Source of the DNA: Rhipicephalus microplus
Lineage: Eukaryota; Arthropoda; Arachnida; Ixodida; Ixodidae
Assembly: GCF_043290135.1 (NCBI RefSeq)
Contig: NC_134704.1
Location: 18,618,001 to 18,682,000, forward strand
Direction of reading: 5' to 3'
DNA: 64,000 bases
The notes below the pieces were generated by a model. The model did no database searches. It saw nothing but the letters and a program-made list of their open reading frames with translations, and was not told the DNA's origin. How positions within the stretch are numbered: the stretch's first letter is position 1; each line of letters starts with the position of its first letter. Positions 34,301 to 45,500 of the stretch are shown here, piece after piece. The position numbers and the translations under genes were made by a program.

Positions 34301-36298
34301 ATCGCGTCCTTTCTTCGTAGCCCCCCGCGCTTGTTTGACACTCGGCGGATCATCTGCCCTACCTGTTCTCAAATTTTCCGTAGCTTGTCTAGCGTGGTGC
34401 TGTTTTTTGTTCTGTTGAAGCAGACAAAAAGATGTACTAATTATAATTACTATAGCAACTGAATGATTTCAGTGCCATAACTGTCTCTAGCGATTTTCAT
34501 GAGCTAAGACACGTTGAATACTCACTTGTAGCCTCGATTTCCTGGCACCTCTCTACCGTCTTGATCAAACAACTTCGGACCAACTTTCTGCAATGAGCAT
34601 GAAAGCAAAATACACAAGATCATTTTCTTTAAAAATTTTATTTTGTACTCTTCTTCTTCATCCCTCAAAAGTAAGCCACAGCACACTGTCCCAATACATA
34701 ATATTATGCAAATCACAACAGCATTCATGCTGCAGACACTGCTGCAAAAGACACTGTACGAGAATAGGATAAAGTATTACAGCACCCTGAGGTTAGGTCG
34801 ACGTTGTGTAAAAGTGCTGTGCAAAGCGGAATCATATGCTCCTTGTATTTCTTACGGGCTACCGCTTGGTCTGTTATGAAAGCTTTTGTGCAGTAATGGT
34901 AGCAGATGGTTGGAAAGCTCACTTGCGAGTCGACTCACTCGTACGAACTTGTGAGACTGAGTTTGAGTAAGTTCAGTTGAAAATTTTGGTGATTGTGAGT
35001 GAGGCTAGCAGAGTATGGATGAGCGAGACTATACAGGATTTTCGTGGGTCCGAGTGAGTTCAGGCGAACGGTTTATCGGCGAATGCAATCAGAGTGAGTC
35101 CTTCTGAATAGAATTCTGGTGTGTGTGAGTCCCATTAAGCCCTCGGCAGAAACACATGTTGCGAGCATGTTTTGGCGAGTTGGACTTATTTTGTCTCCTT
35201 ACATACTCACTGCATAGTCGGGACCCCCTAGCTCCTTTACCCGGTCCTCCCAATGCACTTTCTCTCGAAGCAGCTTGTTTATTTCGTCGTTCAGATCACG
35301 AATACGAAATTCTCCCAGGCCAGCTGTAAAACAAGCGAAACGAGTCTTTGCACACATGCAGCAGCTTCTTAGGAGGTCGCACAACATGCACCATCTGCAG
35401 AACCCTTAGCAAGCAATGCAGCCGTAAGGCTACGATCAGTATTAGTAAAACAGATTGATTAAGTGAGAGTGAAGATATCGGAGACCAAACGCAGATTGAC
35501 GGGCCCACCAAGTCAATAGTCAACTTGCCGTTCTGTATCTGGGCGACTTTTTTGACGATCTCGCGGATGACCTGCAACCTCCACTTCTCGCATTTCCTCA
35601 GGTTGTGACAGTTGGACGCCAAGAAGGGCCGCCTTTCCTGGACACCCTTGCCTTGTTCGGCCATCTGAGCGGCTCGCCAACGAGCCAGCGTAGTCCTTGA
35701 AAAGGCCGGACGATCATTTCAAATTGCACGCGAAATAAAAGGGCGCGATGGTCACAAAGACACGTAAGAGCTTCTACTTACATAGCCTTTTCTGCGTTTC
35801 TTGCCTAGAACAAGTGCAAGAAAGAACAACACATATTGCGTTAAACGACGCGACGTTTGAACGAGACCGGGCCAGGAGCCCACGAGATGTTTCAATTGGA
35901 ACGAAATGTCACCTACCATTGTTGCAAAGTAAGACGGAAGCTCAAGAATACACAGGTGAAGGTGAGGATGCTGTTACTCCGGGTTACACTTCATAAAGCG
36001 AGTGATCGTTGCAGTAGGCACGAACGGGCTGTGCACAAAGAAAACGTATAACACGATTCGCTTGCGCTTCGCAACGTCGGCTGCTTTGGCTGAATATTTA
36101 TCTGGCCGTAGCTTGTTTCAAGCTATAATCCTAAATTGTCCTGAACAAAAAAACAATTAGAACGACTACAACTCAAATAAATAACTAAAATTTAAAACTT
36201 TATTGCAACGAATAATACTCTGCAAGCACTTTTCTAAGTTGTCGTGAAAATGTAAGCCTTTTTGTTTTTATTAGTTGTTTGCATACGAAACTTACCAT
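28370..36298 (-). CDS. ISY1: Pre-mRNA-splicing factor ISY1
   Basis: Nine coding exons on the minus strand: 36298-36296 (the ATG alone), 35804-35782 (23 nt), 35695-35529, 35323-35211, 34587-34526, 31882-31827, 31588-31341, 30410-30318 and 28480-28370. All phases match, giving 292 codons (291 aa), close to the ~285 aa of the vertebrate protein. ISY1 belongs to the Prp19/NTC part of the spliceosome and acts in the nucleus around step 1. Conserved blocks are ARWR near the N-terminus, RRPFLAS, EKWR, KKVAQIQN, LGEFRIRDLNDEINKLLREK, KELGGPDYA, GREVPGNRGYKYFGAAKDLPG, DADYYGY, DDDDGVLVPLE, FIAHVPVPSQ and EEALVRRKKMELLEKYAS. Intron 3 begins with GC (GCAAGT after 35529). Intron 5 holds a LINE fragment. 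The gene is head to head with PRMT6. Confidence 0.94.
28718..29287. mobile_element. Non-autonomous DNA element (MITE-like), GGGCCCTG inverted ends
   Basis: A 570-bp element in ISY1 intron 8 bounded by GGGCCCTGAAACACTTTTTT and the complement of a right end reading GGGCCCTGCAACACTTTCTGAG. No coding capacity. A related copy lies at about 42647-43220. Target-site duplication is not clear: TTAAAT lies on one side and TTTTAT on the other. Confidence 0.6.
30777..30919. repeat. Fold-back / MITE-like inverted repeat
   Basis: Left arm AAGACAGGGCATACAAACACGGACA and a right arm whose complement reads AAAGACAGGGCATGCAAATGCGGACA enclose about 90 bp. It is in intron 7 of ISY1. It may be a small non-autonomous element. 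Confidence 0.55.
33030..34390 (-). mobile_element. 5'-truncated LINE with RNase H and C-terminal CCHC, in ISY1 intron 5
   Basis: The minus strand carries the 3' part of an I-like LINE. First comes an RT thumb segment (34353 down to ~34060, with RLANAFVTSRILYSIPYL). After a frame change comes a 359-codon ORF ending at 33102, with an RNase H domain (YYVDVAG, AEEVAIALA, TDSRRA, WTPGHQGLQGNEP) and a C-terminal CQHCGEVANTYHMIWAC zinc-type motif. The last RNase H acidic residue, usually in GNExAD, is His here (EPAHAA), and the frame change shows the copy is dead. The 3' end has AATAAA near 33043-33038 on the minus strand. Confidence 0.8.
34900..35200. repeat. GAGTGAGT-rich degenerate repeat in ISY1 intron 4
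   Basis: Many loosely spaced GAGTGAG/GTGAGT words (for example around 34930-34975, 35000-35060 and 35090-35100) with no fixed period. Probably a decayed dispersed repeat. Confidence 0.35.
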
Positions 36299-36528
36299 CT
36301 CAAGGCGGGAATTCACTGCTTGACAAGAGCGCGTCCCTGGGAAGATCCGCATGGTATCGTTATTCCGGCGCAACTATTGCATGGAACCTTGCCAGAGTGG
36401 TTTTGCGCCCGTCGTTGCCGTCGTTAGGATTTATAGCGTAAATGTAAACGTACAAGCGCGTCCTGATAGTGTTAACCTGTGAATCTCGCCGTTGTAATCG
36501 CAAGGCACCCCCAAGGTCTTCAAAGAAA
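36299..36528. promoter_or_regulatory. Shared 230-bp ISY1/PRMT6 promoter region
   Basis: Only 230 bp separate the ISY1 ATG (minus) and the PRMT6 ATG (plus), so both 5' UTRs and the core promoters must overlap here or read into each other. No TATA box at a usual distance. ATTCCGGCG at about 36360 could be an ETS-type site. A bidirectional promoter is inferred from geometry. Confidence 0.6.
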
Positions 36529-39500
36529 ATGGACGCTGTCAGCAACGGGTCCTTGCAGCCAGATCTCAAGCGAAAGCGCAGCGACGCCGAAGACCTAAGG
36601 TGCCCCTCATTGAAAGCATCGTCGCGTATTACTCGATGAGTCTTTGGCACAAGCTCTGATGTGATTTTTGGTCGTAAATTTCAGTGAAGAAACGCTCCAG
36701 TTGAGGACGAAACATGACAATGAATACTTCAAGTGAGTGGTGCACGGGTGTCGCGTTTGAATGTGTCGTACCTAACAAAAGGCTTTTTTGTCTTATCTTC
36801 GCCGAAGGTGCTACGCCGGACTGGACATTCACAGAGAGATGATTGGCGATTTTGCGAGAACGTTTACGTATAGGAAAGCGATACTAAATAACTACAGCTG
36901 CATTTATCAGCGGTCGGTCTTGGACCTGGGAGCCGGCACAGGTCTGCAATAAGCTGTGCGCTTACTTCGGCATTGCCTTTAATACCTGCCCATCCCATTT
37001 CATTGCAGGCATTCTTAGTATGTTCTGCGCTCAAGCGGGAGCCAGAAAAGGCAAGCTTGCTCTCTCTTTTCATTGGTGGTCTGCTTCACTGTCGCTGGCT
37101 CGTGCTTTAATTATACCCCTTGCCTGCAGTCTATGCCGTAGAGGCGAGTGGCGTGGCCGAGGTAGCTGAGAAGGTTGTGTCGTCAAACAAAGTTGAAGAC
37201 CAGGTGGTGGTTATTCAGAGCAAAGTGGAGGTAAGAGGCAGCGAAAGCATTCATGTTTGCCTGCATCCGTGGCTGACCTAGCGAGGATACCGTTTCAATG
37301 AAAGTTCCCTTTTCCCACGCCTCGCCGTCGTCGTGTGCTGGAAGATAGAATGCAGTGGATAGTGTGGGACGACAAGAGCCCACTTGTTGCGATTGTTGGT
37401 GATGCTTTGGTGCCTCCTTCCTACCGTTCCATCCCTTTCCTGGTTCCGTTCGAGCGCATGGAACACTTTGTTGCTGAAGCTACGCACAAGCAAATGAAGT
37501 GCCAAAGAAGCACTGTTTAATGGCTTTGTGCTCATTCACCCTCGTTACTTCCCTGGGAAGACAATGAATGGAGGATATTTTTATTGCTTGCACAAATGGT
37601 TTGTTAATTGTTCAAGCTGGACTAATTTGCATGGTATATTGTCTAAACTTCTTGTAGGTACTGCTAATAGAGGACCACATGCTTGCCACAGTATTGCAAA
37701 AGTCTTCAGTATTACAGGTCCAGCATTCACTCTTGTACTGATTCGACAAGTGAACTGTTTGTGTCACTGCAGGGCAAATTGAGTGTTTGCTTTCCTAACT
37801 GTTCCAGTTTTGTGTACCAGCTTGTTTCTATTTTTAATCTGGTAAATATTACAATAACATAGAAAGAGAGCATATAACAGCAATCTGTCATACATTAAAT
37901 GTGCATTGTGCTTGAAGAGCAAAAGCTGCGCAGAGGTACAGAATAGAGTCAAGATAATTACTAGTGATACCATGGGTGCATAAGCTGTTCAGTATGTCAG
38001 CATTTCATCTTGAAATGAGGCAAAATTTTTGAGAGTAGACACAAGTGGGCAAGGCACTAACCAATGAAAGCTTGCCCTGCTGTTTTCATCATAACGACTT
38101 AGTTTAACATTGTTTTTCATATGAATTCCTGTATACATTTGTGGGATGTTAAATAAAGATCTGCATGTCTGTATATACAATACAAACCCTGGACAATTTG
38201 TAAATAATCAAAAGCAACTAGAATAAAATAAAAATGAATTGGAGTTCAATATGACCAAAGCATTCTTTTGTCATTATCTGGATCGGCCACACTCTCAGAG
38301 TGAGAATGAGTGCTGTACACTTAATTTGAGTGGGCAATAAAAAAGGGCATAAAAACATCACAAGAATCTTGTGTAAATTTGTCCATGTGCTGTCTTAGAA
38401 CTGTAGCTTGTTTAATGTGTAACTACTTCTGCTTGACCACTGCTAACTTGCGTGCGTGTGGCACCAGTTTCCCAATTGATTTAAGCTTTTTAGATTGCAC
38501 GTATTGTTCAGTCTGAATAATATTCGATAAGATGAAATAGTTTTGAATTTGAAGATATGCCATGGAAACTGGAAGTATGCAAAGCAATGATTTTTCTACA
38601 GAGGGGTAGCTTTGTGGCACTAAATTTATGGGTGCTGTTCTATGTAGATTAGCTTCCTGGCTATACAGTTGTGGCTCATTATTAGCTGCCAAACAGTGCC
38701 GACTTCAGCTTACTGGCAGACACATATTAATTTGTGCCTTGTTTTTGTGTTTCAGGAAGCAACACTGCCCGAGAAAGTTGATGTCATTGTCAGTGAATGG
38801 ATGGTAATTGTATTCCCACTCCTCCCGCTGCATGCAAGGTCTTAAGTTTATTGGGTGCTAACGCACACCTTAATGTTTCCACATAAATTTTCATTTGCAG
38901 AATGCAGCTGGAAAAAATTTGTCTTAGTCATTGTCCACACATTTGTGTAGAGCTGAGCATTGCAGATATATCTGTGTGCATTTACTTTCAGTTTGAGACA
39001 TAATGCGTGTGACCAAAAGAAGCCACACAGGTATGCAGGCAACATAGTGTTTGGTCAGGTACCTTGAAACCAGGTGTTCTAACCTTTTCCTTTCCTGAAA
39101 GGGGAAGTGCTTAAGCACTCTGTAAAAATACTTGTGGAGCCAATATATGTCCTTTTATTAGCTAGCGTAAGGAGCTTCCCCACCTTTGCTAGGTAGTTTG
39201 TGAGGAAGTCTTATTTAATGTACCGAGAAAGGATTTTTCTTTTTAATGCAGGGTTACATGCTTCTCTACGAGTCGATGCTTCAGTCGGTAATATTTGCCA
39301 GAGACAAGTGGCTCAACAAGGTACGCTGTGTTCTGTTCCTTTCTGACACTTGCACAATGGTGGCTGATTTCGCCTTGTACTAAGATGGTGCTGTCTAAAT
39401 GCTTATGTTGAACAGCTCAAGGTACATGCTTGCATGCTTACCTGCTGCCAGGCTGTTATGGATGTTCGAGGTGTAGGCTTGTGCATTGTGTGCATCTCAT

Positions 39501-42500
39501 ATGCTTTCAATGCCGAATCTCTTTTATAAGTGATAATGCTGTATACTGTGAATTGCCACTATGGATATGATAGTTCCATTCGAAAAAAGAGTGTAAGGAT
39601 TAGCAGCGGAGAGGGCACAGTAGCCAGCCAGCAATTTGTTTGTTCCTGATTGATTTCTTACGCGAGTTTTTCACACTGATGTACTGTAAGCAGGATCTCT
39701 CTGGTGAGTGATCTTTTGACGTGTCCCTGCGTAAAGTTGTCCGAATTGCATTACTTCTCAATGATCACATTGGTGAGAGGGCACAGTAGCCAGCCAGCAA
39801 TTTGTTTGTTCCTGATTGATTTCTTACGCGAGTTTTTCACACTGATGTACTGTAAGCAGGATCTCTCTGGTGAGTGATCTTTTGACGTGTCCCTGCGTAA
39901 AGTTGTCCGAATTGCATTACTTCTCAATGATCACATTGGTTAATCAAATTCCTACAGTGTTGTGTGCACGGTGAGTGCTACATTACACATAGTCTCGGAG
40001 GCGGGCAGTTTGAATTGCACAGTAGTATGCTCTTTCTCGTGAATCTGTCCACTTCGGCAGCATAACACCTTGTCAGAGAAGACACCACCGGTGTGCAGCC
40101 AATGGTGGTAAAGTGCGAGTGTGTGCACCTTTCTGCTAGTAGGTAAAGTCGAGAGACTCCTCTGAATCTTGAGGGCGTTCATTCCGGTGATACAGCTTTT
40201 CCCAGTAGCCTCAGGCTCTGCTAAAACAGCAGACGGCTGCACAGGAAAACAAAATTGTGGACTGCATGGCCGAAACGGCATCACTGCAGGGCCAAGGCCC
40301 CATTGCGGGGTGCAAAGGACCAGTCGACAAAGTCAGTACTGCATAGTGTTGCCCGTGCACAAGGCTGTCTCTGCATGAGTAAAAAGGACTTGTAAGGCAC
40401 AGAAAAGTGGCATTGGAATTGACCTTCAAAATGAAGTGCCTGCATGCTGTGAAGCACTGTGATGTTTGCCAAATGTGATCACCGTGGCCTTCTGCGCAAA
40501 TTAGGTAGCTAGATATTTTTTAAAAAAGGAAAAAAAAAAATCAGACCTTGTTTATTGGACGTTTAAAGGAAGGTTTGTGTCACAAACCATGGTGGTGTAT
40601 TGTGGGAGTAGACCATCTTTACATTTTGGCATTCGACTCATTATGCAGCCCAATTTAGCATCATTATGAATGATGAACAGAATGTACCAAAACATCGCGC
40701 GTTTTTCCTGCATGATCATGTTGGGTGTCAATACCTCGCGAATCCTACGCAATCGGGTAGAGAAAAAAAAAAAAAAAACAGTGCGCTTGAAAGGGGTATA
40801 GGTAAACGATTTGCGGCACCATGAGGTCTGTCAGTACTTTTCTCACTGATGCTTTAATGACCAAAGCATTTATTATGACAAAAAAATTAATGTTAACATA
40901 ATGTAAATGAGCAATCCAACCTTGTAAAACTCTGCTTCTCCTGTTGGTTCATGTGTCGAGAGAAGCACTGTTGTGTAACCTGGGACCAATTCACATTCAA
41001 AGGAGCAAAGTAATATGCCATATTCTCGTTTTAGGTCTGTCAGCATTTTTACAGCTTTTTTTCTATGTTCTGTGTTGTTGTAGCATTCCTTCCTTCATGT
41101 GTATTCTAAGAATGTTGTAAGAAACTACGAGCGACAAACTGTTACACCTTTCTTCCTTTCATTCTTGCCACGCAGGATGGGGTACTCCTTCCCGAAAAAG
41201 CTCGCATGTTCATTGCTCCGCTTACCGATCCAGACGAAGGCTTTGAAAGGCAAGTGAATTGATTTTGATCTTGTTTATACTTCGATTGCCTTGTTGCCAC
41301 TTCATACTTATGTCTTGTCACCTTCACATTGTGGCAGTCTCACATTAAAAACACACACTTATGAGTCTTGCTTTTTCTTTTTCTGCCATAACTTGTATGA
41401 CTTGTTTAACATTGCCATCCGACACTCACAAGCCACTGAGAAACATTTGTTTACCTTGGTGTATTACATGCCGGATTCTTTCGTTTCTCGCCAGCCACGC
41501 AAAGCTCTTATTTCTCTTAAGTGGGTGTTTACGCACCCCTGAATGCTTCTGTTTTTGAAATGTTGCAGCTGGGAAAAGGCACTTGTCAAAGGACCCATGA
41601 TCCACTGCTATTGGACGTAAGGAAAAAACGCACGAGGCTATAAGACGTGTGGTTTCGCATGCCCTGCCAGTGTTTTTGTTGTTGCAAACATGATGGCTGA
41701 CTGTGACTACGATCGCTTTTGCCTTTTGATTGGTACTGAAAATGTTGTTGGGGAAAGCACTGTTTTGGGTAGGGCTCTTTGGTTGTAGTGATGTGATCCT
41801 CTCATGAGGGCTTATGTCGGAGCATACGAAGAATTAAAAAAGAAAACTGTAGGATTTTTGTTTTGTTTTGGGTGGCCTGAAGCCACATCAGAAAGTGGTG
41901 TGGATTTCTGGGGAAGTAAGATTTGAAACAAGAGAAATTTTCGTTTTTGGTATAAGATATTTTTCTCCAGTACAAGCCAGTAAAGCTGCTTGTGTTGTGA
42001 GAATTTTGAAAGTTTTTACTTGTTTTGCTTTATTATGCAATGCAAAATTTGCTTGTTGAGTGTTAAAGGCCACCTTCTTTTCTTTCAGGATTGAATTCTG
42101 GAAAATGGTGAAGGACAACTTTCATGTGGACATGTCCTGCGTGACCGAGTTTGCAAAGGCAGAGATGTACAGTAAGTGCCTTGGCTCTGCCTTGGAACGG
42201 GCAAAATTGTGTTCTAAGCTCCCCTCTGTGGTTGAGTTACATCGAGCGATTGTGTCATGTTTATTCTTCTTAATTTTTTACGCAGAATACATTACTGTGA
42301 AAACTGTAGACGCAGAAAATGTGATCTCCAGAGGCACGTGCTTTCTCGAGCTGGACCTCTACACTGTCAAGTCTGAAGATTTACAGTGCATCAAAGTGAG
42401 TTGCTTGCTCCGAAAATTTTGTGGCAGCTTGCTCGTACACTTGAAATTACTGCCGGTCACATTGTTACATGTAAATAAAGATTCAAAAAGCCCAGCTAAA

Positions 42501-45500
42501 TACTATTAAATTGACAAGATTCACGCAGCACTGGTAGCCAGCATTAAAGCAAAAGTTGTCGTCCTTACTTATTTCAGATGTATGTGCCAGTGTGTCATGT
42601 AGCGTCATTGTGATTGCAGTAAAAGCCTAATAATACGTTTTTGAAAGGGGCCCCGTAACACTTTTTCAGCATGGTCAGAAAATCCTGTCCATCAGTAGCC
42701 GATAGTTCTGAAAACATGTGAGCTAACGTTATGGTGCAGCACACAAGTTTGGTATTTACAATGACCGATTATCGCCCCGCTGCGGTCGTCTAGTGGCTAA
42801 GGTACTCGGCTGCTGACCCGCAGGGCGCGGGTTCGAATCCCGGCTGCGGCGGCTGCATTTCCGATGGAGGCGGAAATGTTGTAGGCCCGTGTGCTCAGAT
42901 TTGGGTGCACGTTAAAGAACCCCAGGTGGTCTAAATTTCCGGAGCCCTCCACTGCGGCGCCTCTCATAATCATATAGTGGTTTTGGGACGTTAAACCCCA
43001 CATATCAATCAATGACTGATTCTCAAAGGCAGCTAGAAATCGATGCTTCTTCTCTCAATAACTGATGCCATAAACCCAAGTGACCGCGCTGTAAAGGAAA
43101 GATGACGAATCACATGAGCAAGCAAGCAAACACCAGTGTCAGTAGCAGCATGGTGCTGAGACTCAAGTTCGCACTTGCCCACATTTTGGCTGCATGATGC
43201 CCTCCCCTCTTCGACGCTTTACCTCTGACGTTTATTAGGTTCCCTGATGTCTAGCGTCAATAAACCACGTCACATTTGTTGGAGGTGCGGGGTATCCAAG
43301 GCAGTTCCTCCGCACTTTGGTTCCGAATGGCAAGCTGAATGTCGGGAGCCAAAGTCCGCGACGGTGCATTCGTGAGAAGGAGCAATAAAATCTGGTGCAC
43401 TACCGCCTCACGGATGAAGCCCTTTATGGTGGAAAGCATGTGTTGCTGGTCAGCATGATGAGCAGTAAGCTGCAAGCTGAATATTATGCTGGTTGTTGTG
43501 AGGGCTTGGCGTGCGATCGAGCGCTGCCGACGTAACTCGTTGAAACTCTGACACAATGACACCAGTGCTGCAACACTGGTAGTGTTTCTTGGGAGCAGCC
43601 TCTGAAGAGCGTCGTCCTCGATGCCCTTAAGGATGTGCTTGATTTTCTTCTCTTCGGTTATGGTTCACACGGGTGCAGAGGTCGGATGTTTAGGACATCT
43701 GCAATGTACGCTGTGAAGTTTTCACTGGGGAGCTGCGCCCATTGACGCAAATGCTGCTTTGCCCGAAACTTGCGAACCACGTCACATGAGCTACATGTAG
43801 TTATCATGGCCACTGCGGAATGGTGTGATGTGCTAGCACGACCACTTGCGATCTCGTTGAAGGTAAGCTGTACGTACAAAAAAAAGAAGAAACATAAGAA
43901 AAGAAAAAAGTGTGTTAGGTCATGATGCATGCTGATGAAACGACATAGCTTCTCAAGAACCTCCTTGTAATCCCTCCCTTGCATAGCTTTCAGTGTGCTC
44001 ACTGGTACGAAAAGGAAGTGCTTAAAGTGCGCATCAAATCTCTGTAGCTCAGCTCATACTTTAGAGATTCTAAAAATTGTTGCAGCAGTCAATTCATGGG
44101 GCAGAAAACTCAAATGAAGTTATTCAATGAGTATTTCCAAAGGTGTTGCTGAACCCATTTAATGGAATTCTGACGCAAAAATTTGGATCTTATCGCCGGA
44201 TTGCAATAAGTAGCTAACGATCTGCTTATTGTGGCCGGAAAGCTCGTCTGATTGACAAGGGCGCAATGGTTCATTATTTGGAGACGGCATTATAGTGCCC
44301 AGTTGCAGTTTTAGTTTCAGAGTGTTGTGTCAGGTGGGATTTAGAGTGGTTTTCATGAAAACATACAACTGTGAGCATACAAAACCATTGTATAAAGCAC
44401 GTGTAGTTGTTTCAAAATCTTAATACAAATTTACAAAAAAGATTGGAAAAAGTTTCCTTTCGTGAATAGAGTATGAAACAAAGGTATAATCTTACTTCCA
44501 TTTTCGCAAATCTTATGCTGTTAACTGGAAAATCTGCTGCTGTGTTTGTTCTGTGGTTTTTCTGAAATGGCTTACGCTACTCGGTATCTTTGATTTTGCA
44601 CTTTTGCGTTAAGGGAATGTGAAACGTTGTGCAGTCAAGGGATTCCACACTTGTTTCTTATAAAACATGTGCAAAATGTAGGCTTTGTACTTGTAAATGT
44701 CTTTTGCATTATGCAAGAGTGCGAAATTTTAAATTTGCTGTTTTTTACTATATGAACAGTACCAGCTGTTCACACAGTAGGTGGCAGCATAAGTCTGTTG
44801 TGTCAGTGAAGTTGCACGAATGACCACATACTGCTAGTGTGTAATTTCTTAGAACAAGGTGAAATGTTCTTCGATCAAGGTTTTTTTTAATTTTATTATT
44901 CTCCCCTCTTTCTTTTTTTATGCAGGAAAACTTCATGTGCTGTTGTTATGGCCATGGCAAGGTTCATGCCTTCGTCATTTGGTTTTCGGTGGAATTTCCT
45001 CGGGATGTCATTCTTTCCACATCACCGTATGACTCGTGAGTTTCCTAAATTATCTTGTAGATAATCAGTGTGTGGAAATTTCAGTGTGGATTAAAGCTGC
45101 ACACAGCACATTTCTGTGAAGCTGTGCATAAGTCCAAATTAATTGTCTGACTTGCCGCCTCCGGACTACATTACAATTTTTTTTTACATTTATGGCAGAT
45201 GTAATGATTACCAAACTGTGCTGTGTGTTGAAATACGCTAAAGAATTCATATTCTCCAGTGTAATGTGTATTTGGTGGTACAAACCACAACAAAATAATC
45301 AAGCATTCTTTTAGTAGTAGTCTTGGCATAGATTAGCATTCCCTTTTTTTGCATGCAATACCACAATGGAATAAGTTACCAGAAGACTTAGTTAATGCTA
45401 ATATAGATGTAAGGTATGGCATGGCAGGCAGGGGGAAGGGGGCGAGTCTTCTTTGTCTCAAAAGTGTGCGCTTTCCAAGGGGCCGATTCTCGGGAAACGA

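Noticed and set aside
41249..41260. Using the GT three bases inside GGCAAGTGAA as PRMT6 exon 8 donor
   Set aside because: It gives the wrong phase for the next conserved exon; the GC donor keeps the frame.
42773..42860. tRNA-like sequence with A and B boxes
   Set aside because: It is the head of a SINE; no clean cloverleaf with acceptor end, and the SINE body follows directly.
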